Shown: positions 37,393-46,844 of the stretch, one piece after another | Layout of the letters: every line of letters begins with the position of its first letter | Position numbering within the stretch: position 1 is the first letter of the stretch | Assembly (NCBI RefSeq): GCF_013466985.1 | Contig: NZ_CP059164.1 | Span: 2,179,001 to 2,243,000 of the forward strand | Source of the DNA: Nocardioides ungokensis | GTDB lineage: Bacteria; Actinomycetota; Actinomycetes; Propionibacteriales; Nocardioidaceae | Direction of reading: 5' to 3' | DNA length: 64,000 nt | Made by a program: the position numbers and the translations under genes | Notes under the pieces: generated by a model | Databases searched by the model: none | Told to the model about the DNA's origin: nothing | The model's input: only the letters and a program-made list of their open reading frames with translations

Positions 37393-39519
37393 ATGCGACC
37401 AGTGACCGATCTCGAGCGCCGGGTGGCGCCCCTCCAGGTCGTCTCCGACTACGAGCCGTCGGGTGACCAGCCGACCGCGATCGCGGAGATCGCCAAGCGG
37501 ATCAAGGGTGGCACCCAGGACGTCGTCCTCCTCGGCGCCACCGGCACGGGCAAGACGGCCACGGTCGCCTGGGTGGCCGAGCAGCTCCAGCGCCCGCTGC
37601 TGGTGCTCCAGCCCAACAAGACGCTGGCCGCCCAGTTCGCCAACGAGCTGCGCCAGCTCTTCCCGGACAACGCGATCGAGTACTTCGTCTCGTACTACGA
37701 CTACTACCAGCCCGAGGCGTACGTCCCGCAGACCGACACCTACATCGAGAAGGACTCCTCGATCAACGAGGAGGTCGAGCGGCTGCGCCACTCGGCGACC
37801 AACTCGCTGCTGACCCGCCGCGACGTGATCGTGGTCAGCACCGTGTCGTGCATCTACGGCCTGGGCACGCCGCAGGAGTACGTCGACCGGATGCTGCGGC
37901 TGCGGGTGGGGGAGGAGCACGACCGCGACTCGATCCTGCGCCGGCTCGTCGAGATCCAGTACACCCGCAACGACATGAGCTTCACCCGCGGCACGTTCCG
38001 CGTGCGCGGCGACACCCTCGAGATCTTCCCGGTCTACGAGGAGCACGCCGTCCGCATCGAGTTCTTCGGCGACGAGATCGAGCGGCTGATGACCCTCCAC
38101 GCGGTCACCGGCGAGGTGCTGACCGAGGACCAGGAGCTCTACGTCTTCCCGGCGACTCACTACGTCGCCGGTCCCGAGCGGATGGAGCGGGCGATCCGCG
38201 GCATCGAGGCGGAGCTCGAGGAGCAGCTGGCGAAGTTCGAACGCGAGGGCAAGCTCCTGGAGGCCCAGCGCCTGCGGATGCGCACGACGTACGACGTCGA
38301 GATGATGCGCCAGGTCGGCTCCTGCTCGGGCATCGAGAACTACTCGATGCACATCGACGGCCGCAGCCGGGGCTCCGCGCCGAACTGCCTGCTCGACTAC
38401 TTCCCCGAGGACTTCCTGCTCGTCGTCGACGAGTCGCACGTCGCCGTGCCGCAGATCGGCGGCATGTACGAGGGCGACATGTCCCGCAAGCGCAACCTGG
38501 TCGACCACGGCTTCCGCCTGCCGAGCGCGATGGACAACCGGCCGCTGCGCTGGGAGGAGTTCCTCGACCGGATCGGCCAGACCATCTACCTCTCGGCGAC
38601 CCCGGGCGACTACGAGCTGGACAAGGTCGGCGGGGACGCCGTGGAGCAGATCATCCGGCCGACCGGCCTGGTCGACCCCGAGGTCGTGGTGAAGCCGACC
38701 AAGGGCCAGATCGACGACCTGATCCACGAGATCCGCACCCGCACCGAGAAGAGCGAGCGCGTCCTGGTCACCACGCTGACCAAGAAGATGTCCGAGGACC
38801 TCACCGACTACCTCCTCGACGCCGGCATCCGGACCCGCTACCTCCACTCCGAGGTCGACACCCTCAAGCGGATCGAGCTGCTCCGCGACCTGCGCCTGGG
38901 GGAGTACGACGTCCTCGTCGGCATCAACCTGCTGCGCGAGGGCCTCGACCTCCCCGAGGTGTCGCTGGTGGCGATCCTCGACGCCGACAAGGAGGGCTTC
39001 CTCCGCTCGGACAAGTCGCTGATCCAGACGATCGGCCGCGCGGCCCGCAACGTGTCCGGCCAGGTGCACATGTACGCCGACCGGATCACCCCGTCCATGG
39101 AGTCGGCGATCGACGAGACCAACCGTCGCCGCGCCAAGCAGGTCGCCTACAACAAGGCCCACGGCGTCGACCCGCAGCCGCTGCGCAAGAAGATCGCCGA
39201 CATCACCGAGATGCTCGCCCGCGAGGACGAGAGCACCCAGGCGCTGCTCCAGACCTGGGCCGGGACCGAGGCCAAGGGCCGGGCCGGTGGCGTGAAGGCG
39301 AGGCAGCCCGTTCCCGCGCTGTCGTCCAAGGACGCCGGCAAGCACGCCGCCGAGCTCGCCGGGATGCCGAGCGCCGACCTCGCCCAGCTGATCCAGGACC
39401 TCACCGACCAGATGAAGAACGCCGCCGCCGAGCTGCAGTTCGAGGTCGCGGCGCGGCTGCGCGACGAGATCTCGGAGCTCAAGAAGGAGCTCCGCCAGAT
39501 GATGGAAGCCACCAAGTGA
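37393..39519 (+). CDS. uvrB: Excinuclease ABC subunit B
   Basis: 708 aa, complete. DNA-damage-recognition helicase of nucleotide excision repair. Walker A GATGTGKT (about residue 49-56), beta-hairpin [20 protein letters not shown], Walker [10 protein letters not shown], motif [17 protein letters not shown] and QTIGRAARN, and the C-terminal UVR coiled coil ([20 protein letters not shown]). No Shine-Dalgarno is seen; TACTCT at 37381-37386 six bases before ATG looks like the -10 of a leaderless transcript. No SOS box was found. Its stop overlaps the MFS start by 4 bp. Confidence 0.96.
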   Translation: MRPVTDLERRVAPLQVVSDYEPSGDQPTAIAEIAKRIKGGTQDVVLLGATGTGKTATVAWVAEQLQRPLLVLQPNKTLAAQFANELRQLFPDNAIEYFVSYYDYYQPEAYVPQTDTYIEKDSSINEEVERLRHSATNSLLTRRDVIVVSTVSCIYGLGTPQEYVDRMLRLRVGEEHDRDSILRRLVEIQYTRNDMSFTRGTFRVRGDTLEIFPVYEEHAVRIEFFGDEIERLMTLHAVTGEVLTEDQELYVFPATHYVAGPERMERAIRGIEAELEEQLAKFEREGKLLEAQRLRMRTTYDVEMMRQVGSCSGIENYSMHIDGRSRGSAPNCLLDYFPEDFLLVVDESHVAVPQIGGMYEGDMSRKRNLVDHGFRLPSAMDNRPLRWEEFLDRIGQTIYLSATPGDYELDKVGGDAVEQIIRPTGLVDPEVVVKPTKGQIDDLIHEIRTRTEKSERVLVTTLTKKMSEDLTDYLLDAGIRTRYLHSEVDTLKRIELLRDLRLGEYDVLVGINLLREGLDLPEVSLVAILDADKEGFLRSDKSLIQTIGRAARNVSGQVHMYADRITPSMESAIDETNRRRAKQVAYNKAHGVDPQPLRKKIADITEMLAREDESTQALLQTWAGTEAKGRAGGVKARQPVPALSSKDAGKHAAELAGMPSADLAQLIQDLTDQMKNAAAELQFEVAARLRDEISELKKELRQMMEATK

Positions 39520-40799
39520 CGGCAACCCCCCGGCGCGCCTACGTCGTCTGGGCGGTCGGCCTGCTGGTCTACCTGCTCGCCGTCTTCCACCGCTCCTCGC
39601 TCGCCGTCGCGGGGCTCGCCGCCACCGACCGGTTCGACATCTCGGCCTCCCAGCTCGCCACGTTCACGATGCTGCAGCTGCTGGTCTACGCCGGCATGCA
39701 GATCCCGGTCGGGCTGATGGTCGACCGGTTCGGCTCGCGCAGCGTGCTGCTCGGCGGCACCGTGCTGCTCACGGTCGCCCAGTCCGGCTTCGCCCTGGCC
39801 GAGACCTACCCGCTCGCCCTCCTGGCTCGCGTCTTCGTGGGGATGGGCGACGCGATGACCTTCATCTGCGTGCTGCGGCTCGTGAGCACGTGGTTCCCGA
39901 CGCGACGGATCCCGCTCGTCACCCAGTTGACCGGCACCCTGGGGCAGCTCGGGGCGGTGGCGGCCGCCGTCCCGATGACCTGGGCGCTGGGTCACCTCGG
40001 CTGGACCCGGGCCTACCTGATCGCCGCCTCGATCGGCGTGGTGCTGGCCGTCGCGGTGCTGCTCCTCCTGCAGGACGCCCCGGGCGCCCGCCACGTCCGG
40101 GGGCCCAGCCTGTCACTCGGCGCCGTGCGCGACAGCCTGGCCGCCTCGTGGTCCCACCCCGGCACCCGGCTCGGGTTCTGGATGCACTTCTCCACGCAGT
40201 TCAGCGCCACCACGCTGGCCCTGCTGTGGGGCTACCCCTTCTTCGTCCGCGGTGAGGGGCTCAGCCCGTCGGCGGCCGGCGCACTGCTGACCACCATCGT
40301 CGTGGCGATCATGTTCAGCGGCCCGGTCCTGGGCTGGCTGATCGGCGCCCACCCGTGGCACCGCTCCACCATGGTGCTCACGATCGTCTCCACCATCGTG
40401 GCGGCGTGGACCGTGGTGCTCGCCTGGCCGGGTCACGCGCCGCTCTGGCTGCTGGTCGTCCTTGTCCTGGTCGTCGGCGTCGGCGGCCCGGCCTCGATGA
40501 TCGGCTTCGACGTCGGCCGCACCTCCAACCCCTCGGAGCGGTTCGCCAGCGCCAGCGGCATCATCAACCAGGGTGGCTTCATCGCCAGCCTCGTGCTGGT
40601 CGTGGTGATCGGCCTCATCCTGGACTGGCGCACCCCGGGTGACAGCACCGCATACACGCCCTCGGCGTTCCGATGGGCGATGAGCGCCCAGTACGCCCTG
40701 TGGGCGCTCGGGCTGCTGCAGGTGTGGCGCTACCGCCGTCGGACCCGGGCGGTGGTCAGCCGTGACGAGCTCGAAGGCGTGCTGCCAGCAACGGTGTGA
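39516..40799 (+). CDS. MFS transporter
   Basis: 427 aa, GTG start inside the uvrB stop (GTGA). Twelve TM segments; the MFS loop 2-3 motif is seen as [16 protein letters not shown]. Early Arg/Ser-rich [15 protein letters not shown] and the [15 protein letters not shown] part are like actinobacterial nitrate/sugar-phosphate-type MFS proteins, but the substrate cannot be told. Coupling to uvrB may be incidental. Ends 44 bp inside the convergent AbrB-type gene. Confidence 0.83.
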   Translation: MTATPRRAYVVWAVGLLVYLLAVFHRSSLAVAGLAATDRFDISASQLATFTMLQLLVYAGMQIPVGLMVDRFGSRSVLLGGTVLLTVAQSGFALAETYPLALLARVFVGMGDAMTFICVLRLVSTWFPTRRIPLVTQLTGTLGQLGAVAAAVPMTWALGHLGWTRAYLIAASIGVVLAVAVLLLLQDAPGARHVRGPSLSLGAVRDSLAASWSHPGTRLGFWMHFSTQFSATTLALLWGYPFFVRGEGLSPSAAGALLTTIVVAIMFSGPVLGWLIGAHPWHRSTMVLTIVSTIVAAWTVVLAWPGHAPLWLLVVLVLVVGVGGPASMIGFDVGRTSNPSERFASASGIINQGGFIASLVLVVVIGLILDWRTPGDSTAYTPSAFRWAMSAQYALWALGLLQVWRYRRRTRAVVSRDELEGVLPATV

Positions 40800-41806
40800 A
40801 CATCAGGATCACCAGCAGCCGGAAGAGCTGGACCGCCATCACGTAGGTCACGTCCGAGCCGCTGTCGGCGGCCGTCGCCAGGACGGCGAAGAGGCCGCCG
40901 GGCGTCGTCGCAAGATAGGCCGTGAGGCCGTCGATCGGTCAGCCAGGCCAGTGCCGCACCCATCGCGGCCGTCAGGCCGATCATCGAGACGATGACCACC
41001 AGCACGACAGGCAGCATCCGCGCGATCGAGGCGAGGCTGGCGCGGGTGAAACGCAGCCCGACCTGCACCCCGATCAGCACGTACGCCGTCCACTGCAGCA
41101 CCAGTGGCACCGCCGGTGTCCCCAGCCAGCCGGTGGAGGAGAGCGCGGCCGCGACGGCGAGCGGGCCCAGCAACGCGGCGGTGGTGACCGGCACGGCGCC
41201 CGCGACCAGCAACCCGCCGACCAGGGCGATCGCGACGTAGACGAGGTCGGTGCCGAACGGCGCCCCGCCCTGGTCGAACCGCCCGACCCCGTGCTCGGGG
41301 TGGAAGACCACGGCCGTCACCACCGGCATCACCATCAGCACCACCAGGACCCGGAGGTACTGGACCACGGTCACGACCCGGTCGTCCGCGCCGAGCTCGC
41401 GGGCGATGGCAACCACGCCCGACGCGCCCCCGGCGATCATCGCGAAGGCACCCGTCACGTGGCTGACGTCGTCACGGACCGCGAGGACGCGCCCGGCGAG
41501 CAGGCTGATCGCCACGGTGCCGACGGTCACGACCAGGATCGGCAGCAGGTCGCTGCCCATGCCCGTCAGCGCCGAGAGGCTGACCAGCGAGCCGATCGTG
41601 ACCCCGATCAGGGCCTGCCCGACGCGGAAGGCGAAGGGCGGGACCCGGAGGGCCGTGGGGGACGTCAGCGCGTGGGCCATGCCGCCCAGGAGTGCGCCGA
41701 ACAGCACCGCGGACGGGAGCCCCAGCAGCTCGAAGGCGACGCTCGTCGTGCCCGTCACCAGGAGGATCAGAGCCCAGGCGGCAACGGCGCTGCGTTCGGT
41801 GGGCAT
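40756..41806 (-). CDS. AbrB-family (ammonia-monooxygenase-like) membrane protein (one frame break)
   Basis: About 349 aa, nine or ten TMs. The AbrB/PF05145 duplicated pattern is visible: LPSAVLFGALLGGMAHAL, FRVGQALIGVTIGSLVSLSA, AFAMIAGGASGVVAIARELG, VVQYLRVLVVLMVMPVV, then a second copy ending in LATTPGGLFAVLATA and [19 protein letters not shown]. The raw frame goes wrong at about 40937 (ACCGATCGACGG); removing a base gives DGLTAYLATTPGG and a TGA at 40756. The 3' end overlaps the MFS gene by 44 bp. Transport role unknown. Confidence 0.78.
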
Positions 41807-41843
41807 CGTGGTCACCCTAACGACGCGGCGAGGCGGAGGACGG

Positions 41844-42230
41844 TCAGCGTCCCCAGCCGCCGTACGGGACGGTGAGGATCTCCAGGCTGTGCCCGTTGGG
41901 GTCGTTCCAGTAGAGACCGCGACCGCCGTCGTTGGTGTTGACCTGGTGCGGCCGGTGGTGGAACGGGTCGGCCCACCACTCGAGTCCGCGATCCCGGATT
42001 CGGGCGTGGATCTGGTCGAACTCCTCCTCCGCGACCAGGAACGCGTAGTGCTGCGGCCGGGGCTCGCCGTGGTCGTCGGCCACGTCGAGCGAGACGTCGT
42101 TGCTGACCTGTACGACCAGGAATGGGCCGAACGACGCCGGCTCGGGCAGGCCGAGGATGTCGACGAGGTGCCGGGCGGTCTCCTGCTTGTCGCGGGCTTG
42201 CACGATCGTGTGGTTGAGCTGAACCGCCAC
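41844..42230 (-). CDS. VOC-superfamily (glyoxalase/dioxygenase-like) protein
   Basis: 128 aa from GTG 42230 (GAGGAG upstream). Vicinal-oxygen-chelate fold: VQLNHTIVQARDKQETARHL, QHYAFLVAEEEFDQIHARI, GRGLYWNDPNGHSLEILTV. The metal ligands expected are His6 (LNHT), His (QHYAF) and Glu (HSLEIL). The NGHSLEIL end is the standard C-terminal signature. Starts 12 bp after the slipin stop in the same direction, so possibly co-transcribed. Confidence 0.82.
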   Translation of the reverse strand: MAVQLNHTIVQARDKQETARHLVDILGLPEPASFGPFLVVQVSNDVSLDVADDHGEPRPQHYAFLVAEEEFDQIHARIRDRGLEWWADPFHHRPHQVNTNDGGRGLYWNDPNGHSLEILTVPYGGWGR

Positions 42231-42242
42231 GTCACTCCTCGC

Positions 42243-43139
42243 TCAGTCGAGCGGCACGGGCCCCAGCACGGGCGCTGGGTCCAGGATGGCTCCGTCCGCG
42301 GCGGCGGCCGAGTCCGGGACGGCCTTGTCCGCGGCGGGTTCCGGATCCGGGATTCCGGCCCGTGGCACCGCCGGGTCGGCGGCGTGCGCCGCGGCCTCGA
42401 AGTAGCGCAAGAGCTCCACCGGGAACGGCAGCACCAGGGTCGAGTTCCGCTCGGCTGCCACCTCGACCATCGTCTGCATCAACCGCAGCTGGAGGGCGCC
42501 CGGTGTCGCGGTCATCGCCGCGGCCGCCTGGGACAGCTTCTTGGACGCCTGGAACTCGCCGTCGGCGGTGATGACCCGGGACCGGCGCTCCCGCTCGGCC
42601 TCCGCCTGGCGCGACATCGACCGCTTCATCGCCTCGGGCAGCGCCACGTCCTTGATCTCGACGCGGTCGATCTCGATGCCCCACGGGGCGGCCGGGCTGT
42701 CGAGCATCACCTCGAGGCCCTGGTTGAGCTGCTCGCGGTTGGACAGCAGGTCGTCGAGCTCGCTCTTGCCGATGATCGATCGCAGCGAGGTCTGCGCCAC
42801 CTGCGAGATCGCGTACTGGTAGTCCTGCACCTCGACGACGGCCCGCATCGGGTCGTGGACCCGGAAGTAGACGACCGCATCGACGCGCACGGTCACGTTG
42901 TCGCGGGTGATGCCGTCCTGTGCCGGGACCGGCATCGTGGCGACCTGCATGTTGACGCGCTTCATCCGGTCCACGAACGGGACCAGCATGGTCGGGCCCG
43001 GGCGCCGCACCTCCGGCTGGGCACGACCCAGCCGGAACACGACGCCGCGTTCGATCTGCTTGACCACGCGGAAGCTCATCGCGACGCCCAAAGCGACGAG
43101 CACGACCAGGGCGAGCAACACGATGAGCAGGACGTCCAC
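42243..43139 (-). CDS. SPFH/band-7 slipin-type membrane protein
   Basis: 298 aa from GTG 43139, with GGAGG before it. One N-terminal TM (VLLIVLLALVVLVALGVAMS), then the SPFH domain: QIERGVVFRLGRAQPEVRRP, GITRDNVTVRVDAVVYFRVH, LRSIIGKSELDDLLSNREQL, WGIEIDRVEIKDVALPEAMK, and an Ala/Glu-rich coiled coil. The last 50 residues are Pro/Ala-rich and acidic. Stomatin-like scaffolds organise membrane patches and often partner NfeD proteases; no nfeD is visible here. Confidence 0.87.
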   Translation of the reverse strand: MDVLLIVLLALVVLVALGVAMSFRVVKQIERGVVFRLGRAQPEVRRPGPTMLVPFVDRMKRVNMQVATMPVPAQDGITRDNVTVRVDAVVYFRVHDPMRAVVEVQDYQYAISQVAQTSLRSIIGKSELDDLLSNREQLNQGLEVMLDSPAAPWGIEIDRVEIKDVALPEAMKRSMSRQAEAERERRSRVITADGEFQASKKLSQAAAAMTATPGALQLRLMQTMVEVAAERNSTLVLPFPVELLRYFEAAAHAADPAVPRAGIPDPEPAADKAVPDSAAAADGAILDPAPVLGPVPLD

Positions 43140-43236
43140 GACGACCTCCGGGGGGACGAGTATTTGCCTCGCCCTCGAGCGTACGTCGCCCGGCCGACGC
43201 AATCCCGGCACTCGTACCCATGGTTACGTTGACCCG

Positions 43237-43602
43237 GTGGATGCACGCGAGATGCTGAGCCACTGCCTGGCCAAGCCGGGTGCCTGGCCGGACAACCCCT
43301 GGGACCACGACCACCCGGTGATCAAGGTGGGTGCGGCCGAGGCGGGCAAGATCTTCGCCTTCCTCGGGGCCGACGGGGTCGGCGTCAAGGGTGGGCCGAG
43401 CCGCGAGGCCGCCGACGAGTGGCTCGACCGCTACCCGGGCGCAGCAACGGTGATGGCCTACATCGGCCGCTCGGGCTGGAACAACCTGTCCTTCTCCGGG
43501 GAGATCCCCGACGAGGAGCTGATCGAGGCGGTCGACGAGTCCTACCGCCTCGTCGTCGCCAAGCTGCCGCGCAAGCACCGGCCGGAGGGCTGGGAGGACT
43601 GA
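43237..43602 (+). CDS. MmcQ/YjbR-family (DUF419) protein
   Basis: 121 aa from GTG 43237. The YjbR/CyaY-like fold: MLSHCLAKPGAWPDNPWDHD, VIKVGAAEAGKIFAFLGADG, and RSGWNNLSFSGEIPDEELIE, VDESYRLVVAKLPRKHRP. 'YRLVV.KLP..HRP' is the family's usual end. TACGTT (43225-43230) six bases before the GTG suggests a leaderless transcript. Function in the family is not established. Confidence 0.75.
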   Translation: MDAREMLSHCLAKPGAWPDNPWDHDHPVIKVGAAEAGKIFAFLGADGVGVKGGPSREAADEWLDRYPGAATVMAYIGRSGWNNLSFSGEIPDEELIEAVDESYRLVVAKLPRKHRPEGWED

Positions 43603-43644
43603 CGCCGCGTCAGGGGCGGGTGCCGCGGGCCACGGTCAGGCCGA

Positions 43645-44187
43645 CTACTCGTCGCCGCCGTCGTCGGGCGGCCGGAGCTCCCGGTGCTGCTGCTTCTTCT
43701 CCAGACGACGCAGGTTGCTCGCGATCATGTCCTGACGGGTGACCAGGGTGCGCATGAGGTTGATACCGGTGCCGGCGATGACGAAGCCCGGCCAGAAGAA
43801 CGTGTCGGCACCGATCACCAGCCAGATCACGACGCAGACGATGCTGGGCCCGAGGAAGCCGAGCACGGCCTCGCGCCGGTCGGACTGGTACTTCGCGACC
43901 GCCTGCCGCTGCAGGTCGTCGCCGGCCACGGGCGCCAACGCCGAGGACCCGGCATCGGGCGCGACCAGGTCGGACACCAGCTTCGGGAGCTCGCCGAGGG
44001 TCCGGGCGCCGGCGGCCTCGGTGCTCCTGCTGTCGAACTCCTCGCGGTCCAGTCGTCCGTCGGCGTACGCCTCGGTGAGGACCTGCTGGACGACGCTGCG
44101 GTCCCCGTCGGACGCCCGGAGCCCGGCGTTGGCCGACCGGCGCGGATCATGGGTGAACGACGACCACAGGTCGGCGGATCCGGTCAC
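43645..44187 (-). CDS. DUF1707 membrane protein with 2TM domain
   Basis: 180 aa from GTG 44187. Residues about 20-65 match DUF1707: GLRASDGDRSVVQQVLTEAY and ADGRLDREEFDSRSTEAAGA, a short actinobacterial helical domain. Then comes a 2TM region (AVLGFLGPSIVCVVIWLVIG, FFWPGFVIAGTGINLMRTLV), and a basic/acidic tail RLEKKQQHRELRPPDD. Role unknown; DUF1707 proteins often sit near envelope or signalling genes. Confidence 0.78.
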   Translation of the reverse strand: MTGSADLWSSFTHDPRRSANAGLRASDGDRSVVQQVLTEAYADGRLDREEFDSRSTEAAGARTLGELPKLVSDLVAPDAGSSALAPVAGDDLQRQAVAKYQSDRREAVLGFLGPSIVCVVIWLVIGADTFFWPGFVIAGTGINLMRTLVTRQDMIASNLRRLEKKQQHRELRPPDDGGDE

Positions 44188-44286
44188 GCGTGCCTCGCTT
44201 CCACACTCGGCATCCTAGGTCGGTTGCGCAGCACGGCACGGCCGACCGAGACCTCGACACGCACGGAAACCCGGTACGGTGCCCCG

Positions 44287-44805
44287 GTGAACCCCGCGCC
44301 ACGCTCGCACGCCCGGCTCAACGTCGGGCTCTGCATCGTGGCGCTGGTCCTGGCCTCCGCCGCCGTGGTGGGCGGCGTGGACGTCCAGCGCACCCGCGGA
44401 GAGCGGGCCGACGCCGCGGTCGAGCAGGCGAGGTACGGCGACGTGCTGGCCGCCGCGACCAAGGAGGCCGAGGCCGTCATCAACCTCGACTACCGACACC
44501 CCCGGGACAGCACGGCGACCGTGGCCGCGGGTGCGACCGGCAAGTTCCGCCGCCAGTACGACACCTCGTCCGCGGGCGTGACCAAGGTGCTCCTGCGGAA
44601 CCGATCGGTCATGGACGGCAAGGTCGTGTGGGCCGGGGTCGTCGACCTCCACCAGGACGAGGCCACAGTCATCGTCGCCACCTCGGGCACGGTCGCGAAC
44701 GTGCAGACCCGTGGCAAGCCGGTGGCACGCAACTTCCGGCTCAAGCTGGACCTCGTCCACACGGACGGCCGCTGGCTCACCTCCGACCTCGAGTTCGTGG
44801 GCTGA
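44287..44805 (+). CDS. Mce-associated (Mas)-like membrane protein, first of a pair
   Basis: 172 aa from GTG 44287. Single N-terminal TM (LNVGLCIVALVLASAAVVGG), then an NTF2-like extracytoplasmic domain with ATKEAEAVINLDYRHPRDST, FRRQYDTSSAGVTKVLLRN, ending in LVHTDGRWLTSDLEFVG. The end 'DGRWL.S.LE.V' and the overall plan match mycobacterial Mce-associated proteins. TACGGT (44275-44280) six bases before GTG suggests leaderless initiation. No Mce or YrbE gene is near. Confidence 0.72.
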   Translation: MNPAPRSHARLNVGLCIVALVLASAAVVGGVDVQRTRGERADAAVEQARYGDVLAAATKEAEAVINLDYRHPRDSTATVAAGATGKFRRQYDTSSAGVTKVLLRNRSVMDGKVVWAGVVDLHQDEATVIVATSGTVANVQTRGKPVARNFRLKLDLVHTDGRWLTSDLEFVG

Positions 44806-44809
44806 GCAG

Positions 44810-45337
44810 ATGACGGCACGCGACGGGGTCCTGGGCAGCGCCCGCACGACGACGGTGCTGCTCGTCGTCGTCGCGCTGCTGGTGGCGGTGCTGGCGGGGG
44901 AGTCGTGGTACCTCTGGCTGCGACCCGAGCCCTCGGTCTCGGCCAGCCGCCCCGTGGTCACCGGCCAGCTGACCCACCAGGCCGCGGTGGACGCCGCGTC
45001 CTCGGCGACCGAGGAGATCCTCTCGACGTCGTACACGGACTACGACCAGCAGGTGCGCCGGGCGACCAGCAAGATGACCGATGCCTTCGCTGCGGACTAC
45101 CGGAAGACCGTCGCCGACCTCCGCGACAGGTTCATCGCAGACAGGACCCGGCTCCAGGTGAACGTGGTCGACGCCGGAGTCGTGCGGGCGTCGTCCCAGC
45201 GGGTCGTCGCACTGCTCTTCCTCGACAAGTACGTCCACAAGCAGGGGCAGGCGACGGCGTTCACGCCCTACCGGGCGCTGGTCACCGTCGTGCACACCGA
45301 CCACGGCTGGCTGGTGTCCGACCTGCAGACGCGGTGA
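44810..45337 (+). CDS. Mce-associated (Mas)-like membrane protein, second of the pair
   Basis: 175 aa from ATG 44810, 4 bp after the first gene. Same plan: TM (TVLLVVVALLVAVLAGESWY), then VDAASSATEEILSTSYTDYD, KMTDAFAADYRKTVADLRDR, and TVVHTDHGWLVSDLQTR. The two are diverged paralogues, likely forming a heteromer at the membrane face. In mycobacteria such genes follow mce operons and stabilise lipid importers; here they are orphans. Confidence 0.72.
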   Translation: MTARDGVLGSARTTTVLLVVVALLVAVLAGESWYLWLRPEPSVSASRPVVTGQLTHQAAVDAASSATEEILSTSYTDYDQQVRRATSKMTDAFAADYRKTVADLRDRFIADRTRLQVNVVDAGVVRASSQRVVALLFLDKYVHKQGQATAFTPYRALVTVVHTDHGWLVSDLQTR

Positions 45338-45399
45338 CGGCGGGACCGGAATCGAGCACATGGAGCACGAACCGAACACGTGAGGAGGAGGATCTGAGC

Positions 45400-46365
45400 A
45401 TGTCGGACACAGACCTGCTTGTCATCGGGGCCGGCCCCACCGGGCTGTTCGCGACCTACTACGCCGGCTTCCGCGGGCTGCGGGTCGCCGTCGTCGACTC
45501 GCTGCCCGAGCTCGGGGGGCAGATCACCGCGATGTATCCCGAGAAGCAGATCCTCGACGTGGCCGGCTTCCCGACCGTCAAGGGCCGCGACCTCGTCGAG
45601 GGCCTCGTCGCCCAGGCCGCGACCGCCCACCCGGAGTACTTCCTCGACCGGACGGCGACCAGCCTGCGCCAGGACGCCGACAGCGTGACCATCGGCCTCG
45701 ACGACGGCGAGGAGATCCGCGCCGGCGCCGTGCTGATCACCGCCGGCATCGGCAAGTTCAGCCCCAGGCCGCTGCCGGCGGGCGAGGGGTGGGTGGGCCG
45801 CGGGCTGGAGTTCTTCGTCCCGAGCTTCGCGCCGTACGCCGGGAAGGACGTCGTCATCGTCGGCGGCGGGGACAGCGCCTTCGACTGGGCGCTGCACCTC
45901 GAGCCCGTCGCGCGATCGGTGACCCTCGTGCACCGCCGCGACGCCTTCCGCGCCCACGCCCGGACCGTCGAGCAGGTGCGGTCCTCGCCGGTGCGCATCA
46001 TCACCAAGGCCGAGGTGACGGCGTTCAACGGCGACGGGGTCGTGGAGTCGGTCGAGGTCCTCGCCGACGGCGAGAAGATGACGCTCCCGGCGCAGGCGGT
46101 CGTCGCCGCCCTCGGCTTCGTCGCGGACCTCGGTCCCCTGCAGGAGTGGGGGATCGAGGTGGTCAAGCGCCACGTCGTGGTCGACTCGGCGATGCGCACC
46201 AGCATCGAGCGCGTCTTCGCCGCCGGGGACGTCACCGAGTACCCCGGCAAGGTGAGGCTGATCGCCGTGGGCTTCGGTGAGGCGGCCACCGCCGTGAACA
46301 ACGCCGCCGTCGCGATCGACCCGAGCGCGCACGTCTTCCCCGGCCACTCGAGCGAGGGAAGCTGA
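45400..46365 (+). CDS. Ferredoxin-NADP reductase, thioredoxin-reductase-like type
   Basis: 321 aa from ATG 45400 with GAGGAGGAGG upstream. FAD motif LVIGAGPTGLFATYYAGFRG at residues 6-25, ELGGQITAMYPEKQILDVAG, NADP-binding VVIVGGGDSAFDWALHL, and the final FAD loop ERVFAAGDVTEYPGKVRLIA. No CxxC redox pair is present, so it is a TrxR-like FNR rather than thioredoxin reductase. It should pass electrons between NADPH and ferredoxin. The PPOX gene follows 2 bp after its stop. Confidence 0.87.
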   Translation: MSDTDLLVIGAGPTGLFATYYAGFRGLRVAVVDSLPELGGQITAMYPEKQILDVAGFPTVKGRDLVEGLVAQAATAHPEYFLDRTATSLRQDADSVTIGLDDGEEIRAGAVLITAGIGKFSPRPLPAGEGWVGRGLEFFVPSFAPYAGKDVVIVGGGDSAFDWALHLEPVARSVTLVHRRDAFRAHARTVEQVRSSPVRIITKAEVTAFNGDGVVESVEVLADGEKMTLPAQAVVAALGFVADLGPLQEWGIEVVKRHVVVDSAMRTSIERVFAAGDVTEYPGKVRLIAVGFGEAATAVNNAAVAIDPSAHVFPGHSSEGS

Positions 46366-46367
46366 CC

Positions 46368-46832
46368 GTGAGCGGCCGCGACGCCGTACGCATGAGCGAC
46401 CGAGAGGTCGCCGGCTTCCTCGACGACAACCTCAAGGTCCAGGTGGCCAGCATCGGCAGGGACGGGGCGCCGCACCTGACCACGCTCTTCTACGTCGTCG
46501 TCGACGGCTGCATCGCGTTCTGGACCTACGCCCGCAGCCAGAAGATCCGCAACCTCGAGCGCGACCCCCGGGTGAGCTGTCTGGTCGAGGACGGCACCGA
46601 CTACTTCGAGCTGCGCGGTGTCTCGATCTCCGGGCGCGCCGAGATCCTCCGCGAGCCCGACCAGGTCCGCGAGATCGGCTCGGCTGTCGCCGTGCGGATG
46701 GTCGGCGCCAAGTCCCTGGAGGACCTGGGTGACTTCGGCCGCGCCACCGTCGAGAAGCAGGTCACCAAGCGGGTGGCCGTGGTGGTCCGTCCCGACCACG
46801 TCGCGTCATGGGACCACCGCAAGATGGTCTGA
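46368..46832 (+). CDS. PPOX-class flavin/F420-dependent oxidoreductase family protein
   Basis: 154 aa from GTG 46368. Split-barrel pyridoxamine-phosphate-oxidase-like fold: MSDREVAGFLDDNLKVQVAS, GAPHLTTLFYVVVDGCIAFW, ARSQKIRNLERDPRVSCLVE, YFELRGVSISGRAEIL. The 'Y.R..K..NL..DP..S' core binds FMN or F420 in related enzymes. Probably co-transcribed with the upstream reductase. Convergent with kstR. Confidence 0.8.
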   Translation: MSGRDAVRMSDREVAGFLDDNLKVQVASIGRDGAPHLTTLFYVVVDGCIAFWTYARSQKIRNLERDPRVSCLVEDGTDYFELRGVSISGRAEILREPDQVREIGSAVAVRMVGAKSLEDLGDFGRATVEKQVTKRVAVVVRPDHVASWDHRKMV

Positions 46833-46844
46833 GCCCGGGGAGCC

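Noticed and set aside
37228-39525. 765-codon open frame on the minus strand
   Set aside because: Antisense to uvrB; no features beyond shadow composition.
45375-45385. AACacGTG resembling a KstR box upstream of the ferredoxin-NADP reductase
   Set aside because: The second half-site is GTG not GTT and the flanking positions do not match; too weak.
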